DNA of 37,002 bases from JAFGCL01 sp964423835 (lineage in GTDB: Bacteria; Chloroflexota; Dehalococcoidia; UBA2247; RBG-13-53-26). Positions 8,003-14,547 of the stretch are shown in pieces. The stretch covers positions 1-37,002 of the forward strand of contig CAYRGJ010000033.1 in NCBI GenBank assembly GCA_964423835.1, written 5' to 3'. The position numbers and the translations under genes were made by a program. Positions within the stretch are counted from its first letter, which is position 1. Each line of letters begins with the position of its first letter. The notes beneath the pieces are model-generated. The model did no database searches, was not told where the DNA came from, and was given only the letters and a program-made list of their open reading frames with translations.

Positions 8003-8501
8003 TAGCCGCCAGCGGAATGATGACCGCCCAGCTGTTGACCTTCAAGACCTGCGGCAGGGTCACGCTGCCGAAGTAGCCCCTCTTCAGGATGCCTTCCTTC
8101 AACCCGGGGTACACGGCTGCCAGCAATCCGGAACCCAGCAGTATCCCGGCCAGGCCGGCCGTCAGGGCATCCAGATAGCCATTGCCGATGGCGCCGGCGA
8201 TAGTCCCGGGGCAATAGCCCAGCAAGGCGAAGCCTGCGCCGAAGATCAGCCCGCCTATGGCATTGCGCCCCCACGAACCGGCCTTGGGACGCAGCTTGAT
8301 CCACCCCAGGCCCTGCATCAGGTGCAGCCCGATCATGCCCGTCACCACGGCGGAGAGCATGATCTTCAGCACGGTGAAATCAGTCAGCAGCAGCTGATTG
8401 ATGATGACGTCGTACTTGGTGACGCCGCCCTTCTGCAGGAGGAAGCCAAATACGATCCCGAACACCAGTCCCCAGAGCAGCCGCATCGTCTTCGTTCGCA
8501 T
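7959..8501 (-). CDS. YeeE/YedE family half-transporter (sulfur-compound import), second copy
   Basis: A 180-residue integral membrane protein with about five hydrophobic helices. It carries the GYCPGTIAGAIGNG signature, a conserved Cys in a helical hairpin, typical of YeeE/YedE (TsuA-like) channels that import thiosulfate or related sulfur. These proteins often occur as two short halves, as here with the neighbour upstream. The extended frame to 8756 is a shadow of that neighbour. AGGTGAGG precedes ATG 8507 and ATG 8501; the spacing favours 8501. It is the last gene of the sulfur operon, and its end overlaps the convergent DUF3795-type gene. Confidence 0.82.
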   Translation of the reverse strand: MRTKTMRLLWGLVFGIVFGFLLQKGGVTKYDVIINQLLLTDFTVLKIMLSAVVTGMIGLHLMQGLGWIKLRPKAGSWGRNAIGGLIFGAGFALLGYCPGTIAGAIGNGYLDALTAGLAGILLGSGLLAAVYPGLKEGILKRGYFGSVTLPQVLKVNSWAVIIPLAAIIAGLLYLLERSGH

Positions 8502-8521
8502 CGCCATTCCCTCACCTGTCT

Positions 8522-9040
8522 TCACGCTATTACCTTGAAAACCAGCTGCGCCACCAGGATTCCACCGATGAAGAAGCAGGCGGCGGATATCCAGCTGGAG
8601 ACTGCCAGCTGCATCGCCCCGCTGATGCCGTGACCGCTGGTACAGCCGTCGGCCCAGCGTGAGCCAAACCCCAGCAGGATGCCGCCCGCAAAGCCCACTC
8701 CCAGGCGGGCAGCAATGCTGTCCCCCAAATCCGTGCTCCAAACCGGTGGTATCCACTGCCAGGTGAAATCGCCGGACAGAAGGGCCGAAACCACGGCGCC
8801 GATGACCACCCCCACCACCAGCATCATCTGCCAGTCCACCTGGGGCTTCACTTCCTGGTAGTAGGGCTTCTTCTCCACCCTCTGGCCCCGGAACAGCCTC
8901 TCAATCATGCCGGCCAGCCGGGAGAAAGATGTCGAGCAGCCGATGGGCTCATTCGAGACCAGCCAGGTGAACCAGCTCAGGACGCCGATGGCTGCGCCGA
9001 CCGCGTAGGGGGACCATTGCACCTGCGTGAACCAATTCAT
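8522..9040 (-). CDS. YeeE/YedE family half-transporter (sulfur-compound import), first copy
   Basis: A 172-residue membrane protein with four to five hydrophobic helices. It has the two Cys-bearing hairpin motifs of YeeE/YedE proteins: EPIGCSTSFSRL near residue 35 and RWADGCTSGHGISG near residue 135. A strong GGGAGGG site precedes ATG 9040. It lies 30 nt after the persulfide dioxygenase-like gene and 20 nt before the second half. The pair probably forms one two-subunit channel delivering thiosulfate or polysulfide sulfur to the cytoplasm. The transported species cannot be read from the sequence. Confidence 0.85.
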   Translation of the reverse strand: MNWFTQVQWSPYAVGAAIGVLSWFTWLVSNEPIGCSTSFSRLAGMIERLFRGQRVEKKPYYQEVKPQVDWQMMLVVGVVIGAVVSALLSGDFTWQWIPPVWSTDLGDSIAARLGVGFAGGILLGFGSRWADGCTSGHGISGAMQLAVSSWISAACFFIGGILVAQLVFKVIA

Positions 9041-9070
9041 GCCGTTACCCTCCCATCAACGCCCGTGCGG

Positions 9071-10498
9071 CTAGGCGGACGCGTCCGCCAGCCTGGGGCC
9101 GTGCGGATTGGTGCACACGTGGCACTGCCTGGCGTGTCCGGCCGCGCTGTAGCCGGTCATGCCGCCGGCGACGTTGTAGACCTCCCTGAAGCCGTGCTGT
9201 CTCAGAATGCTGGCCGCCAGGCTGGAACGATTCCCGGTGCTGCATATGAGATAGGCCGGCTGGTCCTGAGGCAGCTCCTTGTAGCGGGTGCGCAGCTCGG
9301 GCGCCGGGATGCTGATGGCGCCTTCGATATGGGTGTCGGCGAACTCCAGGGGCGAGCGGACGTCCACCAGCACCAGCGGCTCTGAGCCCTGGGCAATGCG
9401 CCGGTAGAGGCTTTCGGTGGAGATGAGGTGAATGTGGTCAATCTGGTAGCCGTCATTCACCCAGGCGGTCACGCCGCCGTCGAGGTAGGCCACCGTCCGG
9501 TCGACACCTACCCGGCGCGCCCAGAGGCTGGCGGCGACGGCCTCCTGGTAGCTGTCGGCCACCAGCAGGATGTCCTTCTCGGTTGGCATGACCCACCCGG
9601 CGAAGGTAGGGAAGTTCCCTCTGAGATCAAGGTGCCAGGACCCCGGAACGTGAAAACTGGCGAAAGCGGCGTAGCTCCGCACGTCCAGCACCACGCTGCC
9701 CGATTCCTGCATCCTGTTGAGGAAGCTGATGGGCCTCAATCCCTCCAGGGACGGCAGCCTGGACAGCAGCACAGGTCCATTTCGATTTATGTCGCTGCAG
9801 CGGCCGAAGTGGTCCGGGGCCGGCGGCATGTTCGAGGTAAGGGAGCGCACGAAATCAGCCTTGTCCTTGATCTGCAGGCTGGGGTTATGCCGCCGCTCGT
9901 AGCCGATGGTGGAGGTCCATTTCGCCCCCATCGATCGTCCGCAAAGGGACCCGGCGCCGTGGGCCGGATAGACCTCACAGTAGTCGGGCAGCTTGAGCAG
10001 CTTGCCGTGGAGGGAGTCAAAGAGCCTCCCCGCCAGGTCGTTGGCCATGTCAGGGAACAGGTCCGGCCGGCCCACGTCACCCACAAAGAGCACGTCCCCG
10101 GCGAAGACACCCGCAGGCGAATCCCCCCGCGACTTGTCGGCCACCACGTAGACGACGTGCTCCGGGGTGTGGCCGGGCGCCTCCAGAACATCCAGCCTCA
10201 TGTCCTCCAGGCTGATGCTGTCGCCCTCTGACACCGCGACATGCTCGAACCTGCAGTTGCCCGACCTGGGGGCGTAGATCTTAGCGCCTGTCCTGGCGGC
10301 CAGGTCCATGTGGCCGGAGATGAAGTCGGCATGCAGGTGGGTCTCGAGAATGTGCGTTATCCTGACCCCCAGATCGCGGGCCTCATTGATGTACAGGTCC
10401 ACATCACGCCTGGGATCGACTACGGCACATGTCTGTTTGCCAGCCAGGATGTAGGAGCTGTGGGCGATCTTCTCCAGGAAGTAGTGTTTAAGCAGCAT
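9071..10498 (-). CDS. MBL-fold persulfide dioxygenase-like / double rhodanese fusion (CstB-like)
   Basis: A 475-residue three-domain protein. Residues 1-240 form an ETHE1-type metallo-beta-lactamase fold with THLHADFISGH (H54, H56, D58), PGH at H110, GDVGRPD at D141 and YPAHG at H180: a mononuclear iron site. Residues 255-350 are a rhodanese fold without catalytic Cys. Residues 365-450 are a second rhodanese with the active-site loop ICSTGNRSS (C419). The tail has an extra CxxC (C459, C462). The order matches Staphylococcus CstB, which oxidises persulfide and transfers sulfane sulfur. GAGGAGGT lies 4-5 nt before the ATG. Placement beside YeeE/YedE channels supports sulfane-sulfur handling. 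The dioxygenase reaction needs O2, odd for an apparently anaerobic genome. Confidence 0.88.
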   Translation of the reverse strand: MLLKHYFLEKIAHSSYILAGKQTCAVVDPRRDVDLYINEARDLGVRITHILETHLHADFISGHMDLAARTGAKIYAPRSGNCRFEHVAVSEGDSISLEDMRLDVLEAPGHTPEHVVYVVADKSRGDSPAGVFAGDVLFVGDVGRPDLFPDMANDLAGRLFDSLHGKLLKLPDYCEVYPAHGAGSLCGRSMGAKWTSTIGYERRHNPSLQIKDKADFVRSLTSNMPPAPDHFGRCSDINRNGPVLLSRLPSLEGLRPISFLNRMQESGSVVLDVRSYAAFASFHVPGSWHLDLRGNFPTFAGWVMPTEKDILLVADSYQEAVAASLWARRVGVDRTVAYLDGGVTAWVNDGYQIDHIHLISTESLYRRIAQGSEPLVLVDVRSPLEFADTHIEGAISIPAPELRTRYKELPQDQPAYLICSTGNRSSLAASILRQHGFREVYNVAGGMTGYSAAGHARQCHVCTNPHGPRLADASA

Positions 10499-10571
10499 GG
10501 CACCTCCTCAAGTATCATGTTACCGCGGCACCGGCCCTGTCTGCCCGGCGAGAGGGCCTTCGACTCCATCT

Positions 10572-12362
10572 TCACACGTAGAAGAAGTAGAAGACCGTCA
10601 CCACGGCCAGCAGAAACAGTACCGTCAGTCCGCTCCCTGCTTTCAGGTAGTCCTTGTTCTTGTATCCCCCCGGGGTCTTCAGCAGCACGTTGACCTGGTG
10701 CGTGGGCAGGATGAAGGAATTGGCGGTCGAGACGGCCACCAGCAATGCCAGCGGGCGGGGATCCATTCCTGCAGTATCGGCTATGCTGATGGCCATCGGA
10801 AACAGGATAACGGCCGCGCCGACATTCGACATGAAGAGGGAGAACAGCGTGGCTGTCGCGGATATCGCCAGGAGTATGACAAACTCGTGGCTCCCCTGGA
10901 CCTGGGACATCAGGTGACCGGCGAGGTACTCTGCGGCACCCGATTTCTGCATGGCCAATCCCAGCGGAATAAGACCGGCCAGGAAGAAGACCACCTTCCA
11001 GTCGATGGCCTGGTACGCCTCATCGATGCGCAGCACGCCGGTCAACACCATGGCTATGGCCCCGGACATGAAAGAGATCGGGATGGAGAAACCCGCCAGG
11101 GCCAGTCCAACGGAGAAGGCGAAACACAGCAGGGCTATCCAGGCCCTGGAGGTGTCTCTCTCATTGGCCTCAACGGGTGTGACCACCACGAAGTCGTTGC
11201 CCTTCTTCAGGTCCGCCATCCTGTCCCACAACCCGTGGACGATGAGCATGTCTCCCGCGGCTACGGCAACGTCCGAGAAGTCCCCCCTGGCCTTCTCTCC
11301 CCGGTGATACAGCACGACTGGCTCGACCCCGTAGCGCCGGCGCAGGCCGAACTCCCTGATGGTCTGCCCGGCCATCCCGGAGCGGGGTGGAACAACCACT
11401 TCGGCGAATCCGGCGGTGGCGGTGTCATCCAGCGATTCCAGGCTTCTCGGCTTCGCCGCCGGAGTCAGGCCGTAAGCGGAAGCGAAATCCCCGATACTGG
11501 CTTCAGGGCCAAGGAGGGCTATCGTCTGACCGGCCTCGAACCTGGTCTCGCGCCAGGGGGCATACTCGGGGGACCTCTCGCCGACTATGGCCAGGATATG
11601 GATACTGTACCTGTCCCAGATGCCCGTCTCCTCCAGGGTCTTGCCGGCTATCGGACTGCCCGCGCCTATGGCGTAGTGCCGGATGTTGGAGGACAGGCTC
11701 CAGTCTTCCACCAGGCGGGACTGCAGCAGGTCATGGTCATCCACAGGCTTGTAGCGGGGCAGGACGAATCTGCCGAGGAAGAAAAAGAACACCAGGCTCG
11801 AGACCAGGAGGGTCAGCCCCACCGGCGTCACGGCGAAGATGCGGTATGGCTCCAGCGAAGACCTGATCAGGAAGTCGTTGACCAGCATCAGGGGGCCAGA
11901 GCCGATCATGGTGAGGGTGCCGCTGAGGATAATGGTGAAGCCGATGGGCATGATCAGACTGGAGGGCGGCAGCTTTCTGCGGCGGGCGATGTTCAGGATG
12001 GCCGGCAGAAACAGGACCGCCGATCCTATGTTCTGAATGAAACCGGACATCAACCCTACCCCGCCCGACACCACCGCCACGATCCGGCGCTGGCTGCGGC
12101 CGGCGTGCTTCGATGCCAGGCGGGCAAAGCCCGCCATCACACCTGTCCGGGCGGCGCCTTTTCCCATGATCATGACGGCGATAACCGTGATGACGGCGTT
12201 GGAGGAGAAGCCGGACAGTGCCTCCAGCGGCTCGAGAACGCGAGTCCAGGCCAGCGCCAGCATGCAGAGGATGGCCACTATATCTATGCGCAGCCTGTCC
12301 ACGATCAGCACGATGGCGGTTACGGCCACGATGGACAGGACGATAATGATTTCGGTATCCAT
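10572..12362 (-). CDS. SLC13/DASS family permease with two RCK_C (TrkA-C) domains
   Basis: A 596-residue membrane transporter. N-terminal helices (residues 1-195) and C-terminal helices (about 400-596) form the two halves of an anion permease. Between them lie two cytosolic RCK_C-like domains (about 215-295 and 300-385), the usual layout of bacterial SLC13 relatives that move sulfate, other divalent anions or dicarboxylates. The SGFIQNIGSAVLFLP and SNVGAAVILFP segments resemble the SNT-type signatures of the family. GTG 12365 or ATG 12362 could start it; the ATG is preferred. It lies 12 nt after the radical SAM gene and 73 nt before the sulfur fusion gene. Sulfate or thiosulfate is a reasonable but unproven substrate. 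Confidence 0.82.
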   Translation of the reverse strand: MDTEIIIVLSIVAVTAIVLIVDRLRIDIVAILCMLALAWTRVLEPLEALSGFSSNAVITVIAVMIMGKGAARTGVMAGFARLASKHAGRSQRRIVAVVSGGVGLMSGFIQNIGSAVLFLPAILNIARRRKLPPSSLIMPIGFTIILSGTLTMIGSGPLMLVNDFLIRSSLEPYRIFAVTPVGLTLLVSSLVFFFFLGRFVLPRYKPVDDHDLLQSRLVEDWSLSSNIRHYAIGAGSPIAGKTLEETGIWDRYSIHILAIVGERSPEYAPWRETRFEAGQTIALLGPEASIGDFASAYGLTPAAKPRSLESLDDTATAGFAEVVVPPRSGMAGQTIREFGLRRRYGVEPVVLYHRGEKARGDFSDVAVAAGDMLIVHGLWDRMADLKKGNDFVVVTPVEANERDTSRAWIALLCFAFSVGLALAGFSIPISFMSGAIAMVLTGVLRIDEAYQAIDWKVVFFLAGLIPLGLAMQKSGAAEYLAGHLMSQVQGSHEFVILLAISATATLFSLFMSNVGAAVILFPMAISIADTAGMDPRPLALLVAVSTANSFILPTHQVNVLLKTPGGYKNKDYLKAGSGLTVLFLLAVVTVFYFFYV

Positions 12363-12374
12363 CACGGTAGACCC

Positions 12375-13307
12375 CTATAGGCCCCTCAGGTAGTCCGGCC
12401 GCAGCAAGGACGGGTCTCCTCGCGCGATGACACGCTCCAGCTGGCCAATCATCCTCTCCTTGTCACCGGGCAGTTGCCCGCGCACGGCGAAGTAGTTTGA
12501 GGCATGCATGGAGCTGAAGAAACAGCTGGAAAAGCTGGAGTGCCGGATGATGGTCGCCAGTTCCCTGAGGGACTCCACCGGGGAGATAAGGCGAAAGGCC
12601 CCCCGGCGCCACTCCTCGTACAACGGCGTGCCCGGTAACAGCACCAGCGTCAGCGCACCGGCAAAGTCCGGGTCCATCTGGCTCAGAGCTCTGGACGTCT
12701 CCATGGCGTGTTTTTCGCTTCCGTCGATGCCGCCCAGACCGAGGATGACCGTCACGGAGGTGAGTATCCCGGCCTCCTTCGCCCGCCGGCCGGCCTCCGT
12801 TATCTGCTCCACGCTGACACCTTTGGCCGTCCTCCGCAGCACTTCATCATCCCCGCTCTCCAGGCCCATGTACAGTATGCCCAGCCTCAGCCTGCGGAGC
12901 TGCTCGAGTTGGCCGGCGTCTATCCGAAGGACGTCCTGCGGAGTGGCGTAGGCGCTGATCCTCTCGACGAAAGGCAGCGCCTCGTTGATGTGCTTCAGCA
13001 CCTCTTTCAGCTTCCGCAGCGGGTAGACCAGGGCGTCGCCATCCTGCAGGAACAGCCTCTTCCCATCCCATCCCCGGGCGATGGCATACACCGTGTCGGG
13101 CACACCCGCCACGTATGCTCCGCTGGCCATGTAGCCGGCCAGGGCATCTACTTCCCTCCTGATATCTTCCGGATCCCTGATCTGAAGCCCGGAGCCATGG
13201 TAGCCGCAAAACGTGCAGCTACTGTTGGAGCAGCCACTGGTCAGCGGCAGGAAGTAGCTGGCCGCCTCGCTGGGAGGCCGGATTATGTCTGGTCTTTTGA
13301 AGGCCAT
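12375..13307 (-). CDS. Radical SAM protein
   Basis: A 310-residue radical SAM enzyme. The cluster motif is SGCSNSSCTFCGY with Cys at 26, 31 and 34: a C-x4-C-x2-C spacing rather than the common C-x3-C-x2-C. A GlyGlu-like LYMGLESGDDEVL segment (about 150) and VTVILGLGG (about 188) follow, as in the Elp3/MiaB-like fold. No B12-binding or SPASM domain is visible. The reaction is unknown. It seems to be the first gene of the sulfur operon. There is no Shine-Dalgarno site, but an extended -10 promoter at 13325-13333 predicts a leader of about 11 nt. Confidence 0.85.
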   Translation of the reverse strand: MAFKRPDIIRPPSEAASYFLPLTSGCSNSSCTFCGYHGSGLQIRDPEDIRREVDALAGYMASGAYVAGVPDTVYAIARGWDGKRLFLQDGDALVYPLRKLKEVLKHINEALPFVERISAYATPQDVLRIDAGQLEQLRRLRLGILYMGLESGDDEVLRRTAKGVSVEQITEAGRRAKEAGILTSVTVILGLGGIDGSEKHAMETSRALSQMDPDFAGALTLVLLPGTPLYEEWRRGAFRLISPVESLRELATIIRHSSFSSCFFSSMHASNYFAVRGQLPGDKERMIGQLERVIARGDPSLLRPDYLRGL

Positions 13308-13324
13308 GGTTGAGGCTTAACATC

Positions 13325-13333
13325 AGTATACCA
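13325..13333 (-). promoter_or_regulatory. Extended -10 promoter of the radical SAM/sulfur operon
   Basis: TGG-TATACT on the minus strand (TGG 13331-13333, TATACT 13325-13330), with no good -35. The predicted start near 13318 lies about 11 nt from ATG 13307, so the mRNA would be nearly leaderless. Confidence 0.45.
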
Positions 13334-13429
13334 GCCCGGCCAGGCCATTGGCGCCGGCGCCGGGCATGGCGCACCTGGAGGCCTGTTTGGACAAACACAC
13401 AAGACGACCGTAATATGGATACCGGTCAC

Positions 13430-13756
13430 ATGAGATACCGTGAACCTAACAAGAGGGACTGGGCGAAGAGCATCATCTACCTGGTCCTCTATGTCGCCGC
13501 CATCAGCATCGGCTTTGTCCTGCTGGCACTGGGCGTCATCGGGGCTTTGTTCCTGGCAATCATAGTCCTGGGAGGGCTGTTCCTGCTGGTTTGGCAGCAC
13601 TCGAGGACCGTCGGCTTCCGGTGCGCCAATTGCAGCCATGAGTTTGAGGTATCCTTCCTGACGGACCTGGTGAGTCCCCATGGAATGGATTGGCATTACC
13701 TGAAGTGCCCGGATTGTGGCCGATGGACGCGGGCCAGGGTTCTGATCAAGGAGTAG
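13430..13756 (+). CDS. Two-helix membrane protein with C-terminal zinc ribbon
   Basis: A 108-residue protein: a short charged N-terminus, a long hydrophobic region (about residues 15-55) able to make two transmembrane helices, then a cytosolic zinc-ribbon-like segment with RCANCSHEFEV and KCPDCGRW (two CxxC pairs). The family is unknown. ATG 13415 is an alternative start. A candidate promoter (TTGGAC 13387-13392, 18 nt, TAATAT 13411-13416) would start transcription near 13423, which favours ATG 13430 with almost no leader. It lies upstream of the molbindin on the same strand. Confidence 0.7.
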   Translation: MRYREPNKRDWAKSIIYLVLYVAAISIGFVLLALGVIGALFLAIIVLGGLFLLVWQHSRTVGFRCANCSHEFEVSFLTDLVSPHGMDWHYLKCPDCGRWTRARVLIKE

Positions 13757-13833
13757 CCGGCACATGACCCTTGCCGATCCATGGACCAGGGAGTACCATC
13801 ACAGCAGATGGTTCTCGTCGGACAGGTGGGAGG

Positions 13834-13868
13834 CGAGGCCCGGGCAACAGACAGCCCGGCAACCCTCG
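13834..13868 (+). promoter_or_regulatory. Structured 5' leader element of the molbindin gene
   Basis: CGAGG (13834-13838) pairs with CCTCG (13864-13868), and CCGGGC (13840-13845) with GCCCGG (13854-13859), around the loop AACAGACA. This gives an 11-bp bulged stem ending 22 nt before the start codon. The GCCCGGCAACC string recalls part of the S-box (SAM-I) core, but the rest of that aptamer is absent. It could be a small regulatory RNA element or simply a GC-rich leader. Confidence 0.3.
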
Positions 13869-13890
13869 GGAAAGACAGGGAGGTAGAGTC

Positions 13891-14100
13891 ATGAAGTACG
13901 GGGCCAGGAACCAACTCAACGGGGTAGTCACGGAGATCAAGAGAGGCACTGTCATGGCGCAGGTGAGCCTGGACATACCGGCTGCCTCCAGGATGAGCTC
14001 GGTGATGACCTTGGACTCGGCAGATGACCTCGGTCTCAAGGTCGGAGACAAGGTCAAGGTGGTGGTGAAGGCTGTCAGCGTCCTTGTCGTCAAAGAGTAG
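13891..14100 (+). CDS. Molbindin (Mop/TOBE domain molybdate/tungstate-binding protein)
   Basis: A 69-residue single TOBE/Mop domain. It has the N-terminal SARNQLNGVV-type motif (here YGARNQLNGVVTEIKRGTVMAQV) and the closing LGLKVGDKVKVVVKAVSVLVVKE strand typical of molbindins. These proteins oligomerise and store or buffer molybdate or tungstate in the cytoplasm. GGGAGG stands 7 nt before ATG 13891; the longer open frame upstream is low-complexity and falls in the structured leader. It would supply oxyanion for the AOR-family enzyme and the MoeA encoded 20 kb away in this window. Confidence 0.9.
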   Translation: MKYGARNQLNGVVTEIKRGTVMAQVSLDIPAASRMSSVMTLDSADDLGLKVGDKVKVVVKAVSVLVVKE

Positions 14101-14216
14101 CTAGAACACCGTTCCGCCACTGCGCCGGGGCCTGACGGCGGCTCGCTGGGGGGCCTATAGCCGGCGTGACATCCGGTGGTGCCTCAGCAGATTCGCACCC
14201 TCACCTCATCATCGGT

Positions 14217-14245
14217 TTGGGAGGCGTGTCCGCCTCTGTTATACT
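14217..14245 (+). promoter_or_regulatory. Promoter with operator-like palindromes for the double-cubane reductase operon
   Basis: -35 TTGGGA (14217-14222), a 17-nt spacer and -10 TATACT (14240-14245) with TGT before it (extended -10). A perfect 6-bp inverted repeat, GAGGCG-TGTC-CGCCTC (14221-14236), fills the spacer. A second, GATATC-CAGA-GATATC (14253-14268), sits at the predicted start site (about 14252). The placement suggests control by a DNA-binding regulator. Confidence 0.5.
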
Positions 14246-14305
14246 AGGTCTTGATATCCAGAGATATCGGAGGAGCACGCATATGCGGGGAAGGAGGTGA
14301 GCGCG

Positions 14306-14338
14306 ATGACCTGGTTGTCATATCCCATGATCACCTGA
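14306..14338 (+). CDS. Candidate 10-residue leader peptide
   Basis: ATG 14306 lies 6 nt after a near-perfect AAGGAGGTG ribosome site and encodes MTWLSYPMIT before TGA. The ribosome site (AGGTGA 14295-14300) can itself pair with TCACCT (14330-14335) at the end of the mini-ORF. No residue run reveals an amino-acid sensor. It could be a leader peptide coupling translation to folding of the downstream hairpins, or a chance frame. Confidence 0.3.
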   Translation: MTWLSYPMIT

Positions 14339-14341
14339 AAC

Positions 14342-14396
14342 CGAGCTGTGACAATGCTTGGTGCAGGTCCTGCACCAGTCATCGGCTCGAAGAGCC
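14342..14396 (+). promoter_or_regulatory. Nested stem-loop with a mutually exclusive hairpin (switch-like leader RNA)
   Basis: Nested pairs CGAGC/GCTCG (14342-14346, 14385-14389), TGAC/GTCA (14349-14352, 14378-14381) and TGGTGCAGG/CCTGCACCA (14359-14367, 14369-14377) make one long stem. The 3' strand GGCTC (14384-14388) can instead pair with GAGCC (14392-14396). The two structures exclude each other, as in riboswitches and attenuators. The CAGGTCCTG core recurs at 14430-14438 within AGACAGG-T-CCTGTCT. Confidence 0.4.
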
Positions 14397-14478
14397 TCCG
14401 ACCCCGGCGGGACTAGCTGTCGCTTCAGACAGGTCCTGTCTCCAGGCCTTTCACCTTTGCCGTGGAGGGCCGTGAGAA

Positions 14479-14516
14479 GCGGTGGTTGAGAGACTCTTGA
14501 CCATCGCTTTCTTGTT
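14479..14516 (+). terminator. Terminator-like hairpin (possible attenuator) before the reductase gene
   Basis: GCGGTGGTTGAGAG and CTCTTGACCATCGC (14479-14507) form a stem of up to about 13 pairs including three wobble pairs. The stem is followed by the T-rich tail TTTCTTGTT (14508-14516). It stands 30 nt before the start codon, inside the leader of the reductase mRNA, where an attenuator would be. The T tract is interrupted, so termination may be weak. Confidence 0.35.
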
Positions 14517-14547
14517 GCCCCAATAGTCTGCGGAAGGAGACAAAGAC

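Larger units (their letters stand above)
14101..14547 (+). other. Long regulatory intergenic region ahead of the double-cubane reductase
   Basis: About 450 nt with no convincing protein-coding gene beyond two very short leader frames. It holds a promoter (14217-14245) with palindromes, two ribosome-site-led mini-ORFs (14283-14300, MRGRR; 14306-14338, MTWLSYPMIT), a nested stem-loop (14342-14389) with a competing hairpin (14384-14396), a second hairpin (14427-14441) and a terminator-like hairpin (14479-14516). A 74-codon frame beginning TTG 14251 has no ribosome site and is rejected. Confidence 0.5.

Noticed and set aside
10497..12380. 627-codon plus-strand open frame
   Set aside because: It is antisense to the SLC13 permease gene, has Gly/His/Gln-rich low-complexity content, no ribosome site and no recognisable domain; long antisense frames are expected at this GC content.
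13834..13868. Complete SAM-I riboswitch
   Set aside because: Only one short string resembles the S-box core; the other conserved parts and helices are missing, and the downstream gene is not a methionine gene.
14251..14475. 74-codon frame in the reductase leader
   Set aside because: It starts at TTG without a ribosome site, crosses all the hairpins of the leader, and has no family features.
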